Positions 1 to 9,889 of a stretch of 64,000 nt of DNA are shown one piece after another (positions within the stretch are counted from its first letter, which is position 1; every line of letters starts with the position of its first letter). The stretch lies in the NCBI RefSeq assembly GCF_013522825.1, contig NZ_JAAMQZ010000020.1, forward strand, positions 1-64,000. Reading direction: 5' to 3'. The DNA comes from Stutzerimonas stutzeri. GTDB lineage: Bacteria > Pseudomonadota > Gammaproteobacteria > Pseudomonadales > Pseudomonadaceae. A program made the position numbers and the translations under genes. Below the pieces are notes generated by a model that worked only from the letters and a program-made list of their open reading frames with translations, had not been told where the DNA came from and searched no databases.

Positions 1-1208
1 TGTCGTCACAAAAGGCGCCGGTCTGGATTCTGGAAGGTGACATCAAGGGGTTCTTCGACAATATCAACCACGAGTGGCTGTGCCGGAATGTTCCGATGGA
101 CAGGAAGGTGCTGCGCAAATGGTTGAAAGCCGGGGTTATCGACCGGCGACAACTCATGGCTACGGAGGCCGGGACGCCGCAGGGAGGGATCATCTCGCCC
201 TGTCTGGCAAACGCCACCCTGAATGGCTTGGAGACTCAGCTAAAGCGCCATCTGGCACAAAAGCTGGGGGTTAAAAAAGCCAAGACGGCCAAGGTGCAAT
301 GTGTTCGTTATGCGGACGATTTCGTCATCACGGCAGCCTCGAAAGAGCTGTTGGAAGAGGAGGTCAAACCCTGGGTAGAGCAATTTCTGTCGGTACGAGG
401 GGTTGCGCTGTCACGGGAGAAAACGCAGATCACGCATATCCACCAAGGCTTCGATTTTCTGGGGTGGAATTTCAGGAAGTACGTGCCGAAATCGCCGTAT
501 AGGAAGGCCAAGCTGCTGATCAAACCCTCGAAGAAGAACGCCTCGGCGTTCTATCGGAAAGTACGTGAGATCATCAAAAGCAGTGGAGCATTGACGCAGG
601 ATGCGTTGATCGGCCAGCTGAACCCGGTACTGAAGGGGTGGGCGCAATACCACTCCCCGGTCGTGGCAAAACAAACCTTCAGCAAGCTTGATCACTTGGT
701 GTTCTGGCGACTCTGGAGGTGGGCGAAGCGCAGGCATCCAAGGAAATCGGCTGACTGGATCAGGAATAAATACTTCCGATCCATAGGCGGACAGAACTGG
801 GTGTTTGCGTATCCCTACAAAAATGGCAAAGGAGAAAAGCAGTACCGACGGCTGTACAAGCTGGCGGAAACCGCAATCGTGCGTCACAAACGTCTACCGG
901 GTGAGTATCAGCCCTACGACGTGGCGCATGAGCTGAAGTGGGAGGTTCTGAGGGTTCAACGGATGCAGCACAAGCTGCGTTATCGGGGACAAATACTCAG
1001 TATCTTTAGCAGACAGAAGGGGCTTTGTGCCCTGTGCGGGCATGCGATCAGCAAGGAAACCGGTTGGCACGACCATCACGTCATCAAGCGTGTGGACGGC
1101 GGGCCGGATACTTTGAGGAACCGCGTGCTGCTTCATCCCAACTGCCATGCGCTAGTGCATAGCCGGCGTGAAAAGGTAACTCTGCGATACGGTGGTCTGG
1201 AATGCTAA
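1..1208 (+). CDS. ltrA: Group II intron reverse transcriptase/maturase with HNH endonuclease (5' partial)
   Basis: Multifunctional intron-encoded protein: reverse transcriptase, RNA splicing maturase and DNA endonuclease for retrohoming. The reading frame enters the window open (first full codon at base 3) and ends at 1208, giving about 401 visible residues. Seen in order: an RT block with GDIKGFFDNI near the left edge, the catalytic YADD at bases 309-320, a maturase (GIIM-type) region with LNPVLKGWAQYH around 615-655, and a C-terminal HNH nuclease region with CALCG and DHHVIKRVDGG around 1027-1110. All catalytic motifs in view are intact, so the protein may be active. The N-terminal RT blocks are beyond the window. 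Confidence 0.93.
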   Translation, partial: SSQKAPVWILEGDIKGFFDNINHEWLCRNVPMDRKVLRKWLKAGVIDRRQLMATEAGTPQGGIISPCLANATLNGLETQLKRHLAQKLGVKKAKTAKVQCVRYADDFVITAASKELLEEEVKPWVEQFLSVRGVALSREKTQITHIHQGFDFLGWNFRKYVPKSPYRKAKLLIKPSKKNASAFYRKVREIIKSSGALTQDALIGQLNPVLKGWAQYHSPVVAKQTFSKLDHLVFWRLWRWAKRRHPRKSADWIRNKYFRSIGGQNWVFAYPYKNGKGEKQYRRLYKLAETAIVRHKRLPGEYQPYDVAHELKWEVLRVQRMQHKLRYRGQILSIFSRQKGLCALCGHAISKETGWHDHHVIKRVDGGPDTLRNRVLLHPNCHALVHSRREKVTLRYGGLEC

Positions 1209-1259
1209 GATCACGCGTCATTGTTGCCGGTCAGCCAGTAGCTGACTTTTCGTAAACTT

Positions 1260-1334
1260 GAGCCGTATGCGGTGAAAGCCGCACGTACGGTTCTTAGGGG
1301 GGGACGGGCCAGTAATGGCCTGTCCCTACCCGAC
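1260..1334 (+). ncRNA. Group II intron domains V and VI
   Basis: Domain V (1260-1293) is a 34-nt hairpin: GAGCCGTAT pairs with GTACGGTTC, a two-base AC bulge follows, then GCGGT/GCCGC closes a GAAA tetraloop. This is the textbook catalytic domain. Domain VI (about 1297-1331) pairs GGGACGGGCC with GGCCTGTCCC and leaves TA bulged at 1327-1328, so A1328 is the likely lariat branch point, six bases before the predicted 3' splice site. Both assignments come from visible pairing compared with the known group II fold. Confidence 0.88.
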
Positions 1335-1382
1335 ATTTGGCCGGCCTACCCTGAGCCGCACTCGCTGATCGTTAAGGACACC

Positions 1383-3065
<1,683 letters not shown>

Positions 3066-3068
3066 TAC

Positions 3069-4454
3069 ATGGCGTTGTCGATCTACAACACCCTGAGCAA
3101 GACCAAGGAAGCCTTCCAGCCGCTGGAAGGCAACCAGGTGCGCATGTACGTGTGCGGCATGACCGTCTATGACTTCTGCCACATCGGCCATGCACGAGTG
3201 ATGGTGGCCTTCGACGTGGTCACCCGCTGGCTGCGCCAGTGTGGCTACGAGGTCACTTACGTGCGCAACATCACCGATATCGACGACAAGATCATCCGCC
3301 GTGCCAATGAAAACGGCGAGCCGTTCGAGGCGCTGGTGGAGCGCATGATCGCCGCGATGCACGAGGACGAGGCGCGCCTCAACGTACTGCGCCCGGATGT
3401 CGAGCCGCGCGCCACCCAGCATATCGACGGCATGTTCGCGATGATCCAGACCCTGATCGACAAGGGCTACGCCTATGCGCCGGGTAACGGCGACGTCTAC
3501 TACCGCGTCGGCAAGTTCGTCGGCTACGGCAAGCTTTCGCGGCGCAGGATCGAAGACATGAAGATCGGCGCACGCATCGAGGTCGATGAAGCCAAGGAAG
3601 ACCCGCTGGACTTCGTCCTGTGGAAGGCCGCCAAGCCGGGCGAGCCCAGCTGGCAGTCGCCCTGGGGCGCCGGGCGGCCGGGCTGGCACATCGAGTGCTC
3701 GGTGATGTCCACCTGCTGCCTGGGCGAGACCTTCGATATCCATGGCGGCGGCCCGGATCTGGTGTTCCCCCACCACGAGAACGAGATCGCCCAGAGCGAG
3801 GCGGCCACCGGCAAGCAGTACGCCAATGCCTGGATGCACGCCGGTGCGGTGCGTGTGGACGGCGAGAAGATGTCCAAGTCCCTGGGCAACTTCTTCACCA
3901 TTCGTGAGGTGCTGGAAAAGTATCAGCCCGAAGTGGTGCGCTATCTGCTGGTGTCCAGCCATTACCGCAGCCCGATCAACTATTCCGAAGACAGTCTCAA
4001 GGAAGCCAAGGGCGCGCTGGAGCGTTTCTACACCGCGCTCCGGGGCTTGCCCGAGGTGGCCGCAGCCGGTGGCGAAAGCTTCGTCGAGCGCTTCGGTGCG
4101 GCGATGGACGATGATTTCAACTCGCCGGAAGCCTGCGCGGTGCTGTTCGACATGGCGCGCGAAATCAACCGCCTGCGCGATGCCGACCCACAGGCGGCCG
4201 CGGCGCTGGCCGCTCGCCTGAGGGAGTTGGGTAACGTACTCGGCGTGCTGCAGATGAACCCGGATGTCTTCCTGCAGGCCGGTGCCGAAGGCAAGGTCGA
4301 TGCTGCCGAGGTCGAAACCTTGATCGCAGCGCGCCTGCAGGCTCGCGCCGAAAAGAACTGGGCGGAGTCCGACCGCATTCGCGATCAGCTCACCGCGATG
4401 GGCGTGGTGCTGGAAGACGGCAAAGGTGGCACCACCTGGCGTCTGAGTGAATAA
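3069..4454 (+). CDS. cysS: Cysteinyl-tRNA synthetase
   Basis: Class I synthetase for tRNA-Cys, 461 residues. Zinc-binding and signature motifs are visible: [13 protein letters not shown] near the N-terminus (C29, HIGH at 38-41), ECSVMS and [17 protein letters not shown] in the middle (zinc ligands and active site), and [11 protein letters not shown] (KMSKS loop). The start ATG lies 3 bases after the glnS stop, with a GGGAG purine run inside the end of glnS acting as ribosome binding site. A bidirectional terminator lies 17 bases past the stop and separates it from convergent folD. Confidence 0.97.
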   Translation: MALSIYNTLSKTKEAFQPLEGNQVRMYVCGMTVYDFCHIGHARVMVAFDVVTRWLRQCGYEVTYVRNITDIDDKIIRRANENGEPFEALVERMIAAMHEDEARLNVLRPDVEPRATQHIDGMFAMIQTLIDKGYAYAPGNGDVYYRVGKFVGYGKLSRRRIEDMKIGARIEVDEAKEDPLDFVLWKAAKPGEPSWQSPWGAGRPGWHIECSVMSTCCLGETFDIHGGGPDLVFPHHENEIAQSEAATGKQYANAWMHAGAVRVDGEKMSKSLGNFFTIREVLEKYQPEVVRYLLVSSHYRSPINYSEDSLKEAKGALERFYTALRGLPEVAAAGGESFVERFGAAMDDDFNSPEACAVLFDMAREINRLRDADPQAAAALAARLRELGNVLGVLQMNPDVFLQAGAEGKVDAAEVETLIAARLQARAEKNWAESDRIRDQLTAMGVVLEDGKGGTTWRLSE

Positions 4455-4470
4455 CCTGGGCTGAAACAAA

Positions 4471-4502
4471 AAACGGCACCCGCGAGGTGCCGTTCTTGTT
4501 TT
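4471..4502. terminator. Bidirectional rho-independent terminator between cysS and folD
   Basis: Stem ACGGCACC (4473-4480) with GGTGCCGT (4486-4493), five-base loop CGCGA, T-rich tail on the plus strand and an A run before the stem that serves as T tail on the minus strand. It sits between two convergent genes. Confidence 0.9.
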
Positions 4503-4514
4503 GAGTGCCGTGGG

Positions 4515-5369
4515 TCAATCGTGCAGGTGTTCCGCCGCATGCAGGGTGTTTTCCAGCAGGCAGGCACGCGTCATCGGGCCAACGCCGCCGGGCACGGGTG
4601 TAATCCAGCCGGCGCGCTGTACGGCAACATCGAATTCGACGTCTCCGAGCAGCTTGCCATCGGCCTGTCGATTAATCCCGACATCGATGACGATGGCGCC
4701 TTCCTTGATCCACTCGCCCTTGACCAGGCCGGTAATACCCGTGGCCACCACGATCAGATCGGCACGCTTGACATGCTCGCTGAGGTCGTGGGTGAAGCGA
4801 TGGGTAACGGTCGTGGTGCAGCCGGCCAGCAGCAGCTCCAGAGCCATCGGGCGACCGACGATGTTGGATGCGCCGACAACGACGGCATTGAGCCCGTGCA
4901 GATCGACGCCGGTGCTTTCCAGCAGCGCCATGATGCCTTTCGGTGTGCAGGGGCGCAGCAGAGGCATGCGCTGGGCAAGCCGGCCAATGTTGTAGGGATG
5001 GAAGCCATCCACGTCCTTGTCCGGACGAATGCGCTCGAGCAACTGCGAAGCATCCAGATGCCGGGGCAGCGGAAGCTGCACGAGGATGCCGTCAACAAGC
5101 GGGTCATCGTTGAGCTGATCGATAAGCTTCAACAGCTCGTCCTGACCGGTCTCGGCAGGCAGGTCATGAGCGGTGGATTTGAAACCGACTTCCTCGCAGT
5201 CCTTGCGCTTGTGCGCAACGTAGACTTGAGAGGCCGGGTCCGTGCCCACGAGAATCACGGCCAGCCCCGGAACCCTGAGGCCTTGCCTGGTGCGCTCGGC
5301 AACTTTGCCGGAAATCTGCTGGCGGATGTTGGCAGCGATCGTTTTACCGTCGATCAGTTTTGCGGTCAT
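4515..5369 (-). CDS. folD: Bifunctional methylenetetrahydrofolate dehydrogenase/cyclohydrolase
   Basis: One-carbon metabolism enzyme that interconverts 5,10-methylene-THF and 10-formyl-THF using NADP. 284 residues, normal FolD length. Catalytic Tyr50 and Lys54 lie in [10 protein letters not shown], Asp121 in DKDVDGFHP, and the Rossmann signature GASNIVGRP spans about 166-174; the C-terminal [10 protein letters not shown] motif is present. Transcribed leftward, convergent with cysS. The start ATG at 5369 is followed directly by the MTAKLIDG opening typical of the family. Confidence 0.97.
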   Translation of the reverse strand: MTAKLIDGKTIAANIRQQISGKVAERTRQGLRVPGLAVILVGTDPASQVYVAHKRKDCEEVGFKSTAHDLPAETGQDELLKLIDQLNDDPLVDGILVQLPLPRHLDASQLLERIRPDKDVDGFHPYNIGRLAQRMPLLRPCTPKGIMALLESTGVDLHGLNAVVVGASNIVGRPMALELLLAGCTTTVTHRFTHDLSEHVKRADLIVVATGITGLVKGEWIKEGAIVIDVGINRQADGKLLGDVEFDVAVQRAGWITPVPGGVGPMTRACLLENTLHAAEHLHD

Positions 5370-5502
5370 GACGCTTGATTAACCATCGGAGAGGACTGAA
5401 AAAGGACGCGCATTCTCGCACGACGACACGGCCCGGCAAAGACGCTGCGTCAATGAGTTCGCGTAACTCCTTTACCCCGCTGAACTTTTTTTCATTTTGC
5501 TG

Positions 5503-5531
5503 TTGACGGCCTGCCGGCAGAGCCTTAAGAT
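5503..5531 (+). promoter_or_regulatory. Likely sigma-70 promoter of the tRNA cluster
   Basis: TTGACG at 5503-5508 and TAAGAT at 5526-5531 with a 17-base spacer, followed by a GC-rich discriminator (TCGCCCCGC). A GC-rich discriminator is typical of stable-RNA promoters under stringent control. The tRNA-Arg gene begins about 107 bases further on. Motif-based inference only. Confidence 0.6.
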
Positions 5532-5637
5532 TCGCCCCGCTTGTCGAGCACAGCCTGCTGCTGGGTAAGACGGCTTTTGAGGGTGACTTCAATAGCCGGA
5601 GCTTGAAGTCTGCGCTCCGAATCGAATGCAGATAAAA

Positions 5638-5714
5638 GCGCCCGTAGCTCAGTTGGATAGAGCATCCGCCTTCTAAGCGGATGGTCGCAGGTTCGAATCC
5701 TGCCGGGTGCGCCA
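5638..5714 (+). tRNA. tRNA-Arg (anticodon TCT)
   Basis: Full cloverleaf of 77 nt with encoded CCA. The acceptor GCGCCCG pairs with CGGGTGC (one G-T). Anticodon stem TCCGC/GCGGA closes loop CTTCTAA, giving anticodon TCT, which reads AGA and AGG. The T-loop is GGTTCGAATCC. First gene of a three-tRNA cluster. Confidence 0.97.
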
Positions 5715-5747
5715 TTCATTTGGTCTCTGGCACAAGCAAAGCAATAT

Positions 5748-5824
5748 GGTGGGCGTAGCTCAGTTGGTAGAGCACAGGATTGTGGCTCCTGCGGTCGTGG
5801 GTTCGAACCCCATCGTCCACCCCA
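5748..5824 (+). tRNA. tRNA-His (anticodon GTG)
   Basis: 77-nt gene including the extra G(-1) characteristic of tRNA-His and an encoded CCA. The acceptor GTGGGCG pairs with CGTCCAC; anticodon stem CAGGA/TCCTG closes loop TTGTGGC with anticodon GTG; T-loop GGTTCGAACCC. A terminator-like hairpin follows within 11 bases. Confidence 0.97.
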
Positions 5825-5834
5825 TATTCCGAAG

Positions 5835-5861
5835 CGCCAGGCACTGCCTGGCGTTTTTGTT
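5835..5861 (+). terminator. Terminator-like hairpin between tRNA-His and tRNA-Leu
   Basis: CGCCAGGC (5835-5842) pairs with GCCTGGCG (5846-5853) around a 3-base loop, followed by TTTTTGTTT. It has all the parts of a rho-independent terminator yet lies inside the tRNA cluster, so tRNA-Leu depends on read-through, processing or its own promoter. Confidence 0.8.
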
Positions 5862-5871
5862 TGAAGCACTC

Positions 5872-5956
5872 GCGGACGTGGTGAAATTGGTAGACACACC
5901 AGATTTAGGTTCTGGCGCCGCAAGGTGTGAGAGTTCGAGTCTCTCCGTCCGCACCA
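5872..5956 (+). tRNA. tRNA-Leu (anticodon TAG)
   Basis: 85-nt class II tRNA with a long variable arm and encoded CCA. The acceptor GCGGACG pairs with CGTCCGC; anticodon stem CCAGA/TCTGG closes loop TTTAGGT with anticodon TAG, reading CUN codons. The T-loop is AGTTCGAGTCT. Confidence 0.97.
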
Positions 5957-6342
5957 TCCGAATGGTTCCCCATGCCCATGCATGAGTCGGAACGCTAGAA
6001 AGCCGGCCCTTGAGTCGGTTTTTTTGTGGCTGTCTTTTCTTGAATACTCCCTGCCTATGTCCAGCGCATAAACTCGATTTCCGGAACCTCCTTTCATTTC
6101 GTCATGCGCGAAACCCGGATTGCTCTTCGCTGCGCGAACGGGCTTGATGTCGCGCTGCGCCTATCTCCTTATATATAGGCAGTGAGCAGTTTCTCGCATG
6201 CTGCAGTCGACCACGCACCGTATGCCCACTTTATACGCACGCATCGTCAGAGCAGGGTGACTTCTGTCATTCGAGCCACTAGAATGCTTGCCCATTCTGG
6301 GGCCGGAACGCCCGGCTTATGTCTGTGCAACGAGGAAAATCC
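5957..6342. other. 386-base gap between tRNA-Leu and tig
   Basis: No protein gene is supported here. It contains the terminator of the tRNA cluster (6000-6025), an AT-rich patch with TTATATATAG at 6169-6178 that could be part of a tig promoter, and GAGGAAA (6332-6338) as the tig ribosome binding site. Minus-strand reading frames over 5344-6097 are translations of tRNA genes and are not real. Confidence 0.6.
6000..6025 (+). terminator. Terminator of the tRNA cluster
   Basis: AAGCCGGC (6000-6007) pairs with GTCGGTTT (6014-6021), eight pairs including two G-T, six-base loop, running into a T tract to 6025. Confidence 0.8.
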
Positions 6343-7653
6343 ATGCAAGTTTCTGTTGAAAGCACCTCCGCTCTTGAGCGCCGCATGACCATTGGCGTGC
6401 CGGTCGAGCGCATCGAGACCGAAGTCAACAAGCGTCTGCAACAGACCGCCAGCCGTGCCAAGATCCCAGGTTTCCGCCCCGGCAAGGTGCCGATGAGCGT
6501 GATCCGTCAGCGCTACGAAGCCGCGGCTCGCCAGGAAGCGCTGGGCGACCTGATTCAGTCGACCTTTTATGAGGCCGTGGTGGCCGAGAAGCTGAATCCG
6601 GCTGGCGCACCCGCTGTCGAGCCGAAAGTGTTCGAGAAGGGCAAGGATCTGGAATACGTAGCGACTTTCGAAGTCTTCCCCGAGTTCAAGGTTGAAGGTT
6701 TCGAGGCTATCGAAATCGAGCGCCAGCAGGCTGAAGTAGGCGATGCTGATGTCGACAACATGCTGGATATCCTGCGCAAGCAGAACACCCGTTACGAAAG
6801 CGTCGAGCGTGCTGCCGAGGACGGTGATCAGTTGACGATCGACTTCGTCGGCAAGATCGATGGTGAAATCTTCGCCGGCGGTTCGGCCAAGGGAACCCAA
6901 CTGGTATTGGGTTCGGGCCGCATGATTCCGGGCTTCGAGGATGCACTGCTGGGCGCCAAGGCCGGCGAAGAGCGCGTGATCACGCCAACCTTCCCGGAGG
7001 ACTATCAGAATCTCGATCTGGCCGGCAAGGCCGCCGAGTTCACGGTTACCGTCAACAGCGTCGCGGCCCCGCAGCTGCCGGAGCTGAACGACGAATTCTT
7101 CACTCAGTTCGGCGTTCAGGAAGGTGGCCTCGAAGGCTTCCGCGCCGAAGTGAAGAAGAACATGGAGCGCGAGCTGCGCCAAGCCATCAAGGCCAAGGTC
7201 AAGAACCAGGTGATGGAAGGGCTGGTCGCCAGCAACCCGATCGAAGTGCCCAAGGCCCTGATCGACAACGAAGTGGATCGTCTGCGCGTCCAGGCCGTTC
7301 AGCAGTTCGGTGGCAACATCAAGCCCGAGCAACTGCCAGCCGAGATGTTCCAGGAGCAGGCCAAGCGCCGTGTGGTTCTCGGTCTGATCGTTGCCGAAGT
7401 GGTCAAGCAGTACGAGCTCAAGCCTGATGATGCGCGCGTTCGCGAGCTGATCGAGGAGATGGCTTCGGCCTATCAGGAGCCCGAGCAGGTTGTGTCCTGG
7501 TACTACAAGAACGCCGAACAACTGAACGAAGTGCGTTCGGTTGTGCTCGAAGAACAAGTTGTAGATACTGTTCTGCAACAGGCCAAGGTGACCGATAAAT
7601 CGGTCTCTTACGAGGAAGCGGTCAAGCCAGCGGAGGCACCGCAAGCGGCCTGA
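6343..7653 (+). CDS. tig: Trigger factor, ribosome-associated chaperone and prolyl isomerase
   Basis: Binds the ribosomal exit tunnel and folds nascent chains. 436 residues, the usual length. The ribosome-docking signature GFRPGKVP lies at about 43-50; a FKBP-type isomerase domain follows at roughly 160-245 ([28 protein letters not shown]); the rest is the helical chaperone arm domain. The ATG at 6343 is preferred over one at 6319 because GAGGAAA sits 4 bases upstream of it and the protein then begins [14 protein letters not shown] as in relatives. First of the tig-clpP-clpX-lon-hupB-ppiD quality-control run. Confidence 0.97.
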   Translation: MQVSVESTSALERRMTIGVPVERIETEVNKRLQQTASRAKIPGFRPGKVPMSVIRQRYEAAARQEALGDLIQSTFYEAVVAEKLNPAGAPAVEPKVFEKGKDLEYVATFEVFPEFKVEGFEAIEIERQQAEVGDADVDNMLDILRKQNTRYESVERAAEDGDQLTIDFVGKIDGEIFAGGSAKGTQLVLGSGRMIPGFEDALLGAKAGEERVITPTFPEDYQNLDLAGKAAEFTVTVNSVAAPQLPELNDEFFTQFGVQEGGLEGFRAEVKKNMERELRQAIKAKVKNQVMEGLVASNPIEVPKALIDNEVDRLRVQAVQQFGGNIKPEQLPAEMFQEQAKRRVVLGLIVAEVVKQYELKPDDARVRELIEEMASAYQEPEQVVSWYYKNAEQLNEVRSVVLEEQVVDTVLQQAKVTDKSVSYEEAVKPAEAPQAA

Positions 7654-7681
7654 TCTTCTTCAACCGATCAAGCACAACACT

Positions 7682-7708
7682 CATAAGCCAGCCTCGTGCT
7701 GGCTTATG
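7682..7708 (+). terminator. Hairpin between tig and clpP
   Basis: Eleven-base-pair perfect stem CATAAGCCAGC/GCTGGCTTATG with a 5-base loop, 28 bases after the tig stop. It is not followed by a real T tract, so it may be a weak terminator, attenuator or a 3'-end protecting structure rather than a strong stop. Confidence 0.6.
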
Positions 7709-7742
7709 TATTTGAGGCATGACATAGGGAGTATCGCTGGAC

Positions 7743-8381
7743 ATGTCCCGTAATTCATTTATGCAAGCTCCGGATATCCAGGCCGCTGGCGGTCTGGTGC
7801 CGATGGTCATCGAGCAGTCGGCACGCGGCGAGCGCGCCTATGACATCTATTCCCGTCTGCTCAAGGAGCGGGTGATTTTCATGGTCGGTCAGGTCGAAGA
7901 CTACATGGCCAACCTGATCGTCGCACAGATGCTGTTTCTCGAGGCGGAAAATCCCGAGAAGGACATTCACCTGTACATCAACTCTCCGGGTGGTTCGGTG
8001 ACTGCCGGCATGTCGATCTACGACACCATGCAGTTCATCAAGCCGGATGTCTCGACCATCTGCATCGGCCAGGCCTGCAGCATGGGCGCGCTGCTGCTGA
8101 CCGGCGGCGCGGCAGGCAAGCGTTACTGCCTGCCGCACTCGCGGATGATGATTCACCAGCCGCTGGGCGGCTTCCAGGGCCAGGCCTCGGACATCGAGAT
8201 TCACGCGCGCGAGATCCTCACCATCCGCGAGCGTCTGAACAAGGTCATGGCCGACCATACCGGTCAGCCCATGGAAGTGATCGCACGCGACACCGACCGC
8301 GACAATTTCATGAGCGGCGAGGAAGCCGTCAAGTACGGGCTGATCGACCAGGTTCTGAGCCAGCGCCAGCTGGCAGTCTGA
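7743..8381 (+). CDS. clpP: ATP-dependent Clp protease proteolytic subunit
   Basis: Serine protease subunit forming the tetradecameric chamber that works with ClpX (next gene) and ClpA. 212 residues. Catalytic triad visible as Ser113 (GQACSMGA), His138 (MMIHQP) and Asp187 (DTDRDN), each offset by two from E. coli numbering. A short N-terminal propeptide precedes the mature region. The ATG at 7743 has AGGGAG at 7727-7732 upstream. clpX begins 98 bases later with a small hairpin between them. Confidence 0.97.
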   Translation: MSRNSFMQAPDIQAAGGLVPMVIEQSARGERAYDIYSRLLKERVIFMVGQVEDYMANLIVAQMLFLEAENPEKDIHLYINSPGGSVTAGMSIYDTMQFIKPDVSTICIGQACSMGALLLTGGAAGKRYCLPHSRMMIHQPLGGFQGQASDIEIHAREILTIRERLNKVMADHTGQPMEVIARDTDRDNFMSGEEAVKYGLIDQVLSQRQLAV

Positions 8382-8410
8382 ACTTCTGATCTGGCGATAT
8401 CCGGCTAATG

Positions 8411-8432
8411 CGTGGGCTTGAAAAAGCCCACG
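8411..8432 (+). promoter_or_regulatory. GAAA-tetraloop hairpin between clpP and clpX
   Basis: Perfect 9-bp stem CGTGGGCTT/AAGCCCACG closed by GAAA, 29 bases past the clpP stop and 47 bases before the clpX start. No T tract follows, so it is more likely an RNA-stability or partial-termination element than a full terminator. Confidence 0.55.
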
Positions 8433-8479
8433 ATTGCCTTCATCTTGTGTTTCAAGCCTTCCCCGATTGGATCGATCGA

Positions 8480-9760
8480 ATGACTGATACCCGTAACGGC
8501 GAGGATTCCGGCAAGCTGCTCTATTGCTCTTTCTGCGGCAAAAGCCAGCATGAAGTGCGCAAATTGATTGCCGGCCCCTCGGTCTTTATCTGCGACGAGT
8601 GCGTCGACCTGTGCAACGACATCATCCGTGAGGAGGTGCAGGAAGCCCAGGCCGAAAGCAGCGCGCAAAAACTGCCTGCGCCCAAGGAAATCAGCGGCAT
8701 TCTCGACCAGTACGTCATTGGTCAGGAGCGCGCGAAGAAAATCCTCGCAGTGGCTGTGTACAACCATTACAAGCGTTTGAACCAGCGCGACAAGAAGGAA
8801 GAGATCGAACTGGGCAAGAGCAACATCCTGCTGATCGGCCCTACCGGTTCCGGCAAGACACTGCTGGCCGAAACACTGGCGCGCTTGCTCAACGTACCTT
8901 TCACCATCGCCGATGCGACCACTCTGACCGAAGCCGGTTATGTCGGAGAAGATGTCGAAAACATCATCCAGAAACTGCTGCAGAAGTGCGATTACGATGT
9001 GGAAAAGGCCCAGATGGGCATCGTCTATATCGATGAAATCGACAAGATTTCGCGTAAATCCGACAACCCCTCCATCACCCGCGACGTGTCGGGCGAGGGT
9101 GTGCAGCAGGCATTGCTCAAACTGATCGAGGGCACGGTTGCCTCTGTTCCGCCTCAGGGCGGTCGCAAGCATCCGCAGCAGGAATTCCTGCAGGTCGATA
9201 CGCGCAACATCCTGTTCATCTGTGGCGGCGCCTTCGCCGGTCTGGAAAAGGTTATCCAGGCGCGTTCGACCCAGGGCGGCATCGGTTTCAATGCCGAAGT
9301 GCGCAGCAAGGATGTCGGCAAGAAGATCGGTGAATCGCTGCGCGTGGTCGAGCCGGATGATCTGGTCAAGTTCGGCCTGATTCCGGAATTCGTGGGCCGC
9401 CTGCCGGTTATCGCGACGCTCGATGAGCTGGATGAGGCGGCACTGGTGCAGATTCTCACCGAGCCGAAGAACGCACTGACCAAACAGTACGCCAAGCTGT
9501 TCGAGCTTGAAGGTGTGGAGCTTGAGTTCCGTCCGGACGCCCTCAAGGCAGTGGCTACGCGCGCACTGGAGCGCAAGACCGGAGCACGCGGTCTGCGTTC
9601 GATTCTCGAAGGCATTCTACTCGACACCATGTACGAGATTCCTTCGCAGAAGGATGTCGGCAAGGTAGTGATCGATGAGAGTGTCATCGAGGGGACCTCG
9701 CAGCCGTTGCTGATTTACGAAAACAACGAGCCACCCGCCAAGGCTGCGCCGGACGCGTAA
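8480..9760 (+). CDS. clpX: ATP-dependent Clp protease ATPase subunit
   Basis: AAA+ unfoldase that feeds substrates to ClpP. 426 residues, the standard length. N-terminal C4 zinc finger with Cys16, Cys19, Cys38 and Cys41; Walker A GPTGSGKT at about 120-127; Walker B VYIDEID at about 182-188; pore and substrate-loop GRKH; and the IGF tripeptide (GGIGFNAE) that docks into ClpP. The ATG at 8480 is preferred to one at 8408: the latter would add 24 residues translated from the intergenic hairpin. A strong terminator follows. Confidence 0.97.
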   Translation: MTDTRNGEDSGKLLYCSFCGKSQHEVRKLIAGPSVFICDECVDLCNDIIREEVQEAQAESSAQKLPAPKEISGILDQYVIGQERAKKILAVAVYNHYKRLNQRDKKEEIELGKSNILLIGPTGSGKTLLAETLARLLNVPFTIADATTLTEAGYVGEDVENIIQKLLQKCDYDVEKAQMGIVYIDEIDKISRKSDNPSITRDVSGEGVQQALLKLIEGTVASVPPQGGRKHPQQEFLQVDTRNILFICGGAFAGLEKVIQARSTQGGIGFNAEVRSKDVGKKIGESLRVVEPDDLVKFGLIPEFVGRLPVIATLDELDEAALVQILTEPKNALTKQYAKLFELEGVELEFRPDALKAVATRALERKTGARGLRSILEGILLDTMYEIPSQKDVGKVVIDESVIEGTSQPLLIYENNEPPAKAAPDA

Positions 9761-9765
9761 CGAAC

Positions 9766-9794
9766 AAAGGGGCCTTTTCGGCCCCTTTGCTTTT
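9766..9794 (+). terminator. Terminator after clpX
   Basis: AAAGGGGCC (9766-9774) pairs with GGCCCCTTT (9780-9788) around TTTTC, followed by GCTTTT. It separates clpX from lon, which must then have its own promoter. Confidence 0.88.
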
Positions 9795-9804
9795 CTGTCC
9801 CATC

Positions 9805-9833
9805 CTTGTTTTTTGCCCAGCGTGCCCTCATCT
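9805..9833 (+). promoter_or_regulatory. Possible sigma-32 heat-shock promoter of lon
   Basis: CTTGTTT at 9805-9811 and CCTCATCT at 9826-9833, separated by 14 bases. Compared with the sigma-32 consensus CTTGAAA / CCCCATNT this matches 4 to 5 of 7 and 7 of 8. It lies right after the clpX terminator and 56 bases before the lon ATG. Lon is a classical heat-shock protein, which supports the reading. Confidence 0.55.
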
Positions 9834-9889
9834 TAGCCGGCATGGTGTTTCCCGTTTACCGCCGTATGGCCGTCGTAGAGCTGAATTTT

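Larger units (their letters stand above)
1..1334 (+). mobile_element. Group II intron, 3' part
   Basis: This is the downstream part of a mobile group II intron; the 5' end lies outside the window. It holds most of the intron-encoded reverse transcriptase followed by recognisable RNA domains V and VI. The 3' boundary is placed at 1334 because domain VI ends in a CTACCCGAC string whose last two bases (AC) fit the AY rule for intron ends. The 3' exon is the untranslated leader of glnS, whose start codon is 48 bases further on. The element sits in the transcription direction of glnS, so splicing would rebuild the native leader. Boundary is inferred from known intron structure. Confidence 0.9.

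Noticed and set aside
1272..1382. N-terminal extension of GlnRS from GTG 1272
   Set aside because: The GTG lies in intron domain V and has no ribosome binding site; the ATG at 1383 has a good one and matches relatives.
5344..6097. Minus-strand frames across the tRNA cluster resembling commonly annotated hypothetical proteins
   Set aside because: They translate the complement of tRNA genes, a known annotation artefact.
9806..9889. Extended Lon N-terminus
   Set aside because: The added leader runs through the likely promoter and has no counterpart in known Lon; the ATG at 9890 gives the standard 798 residues.
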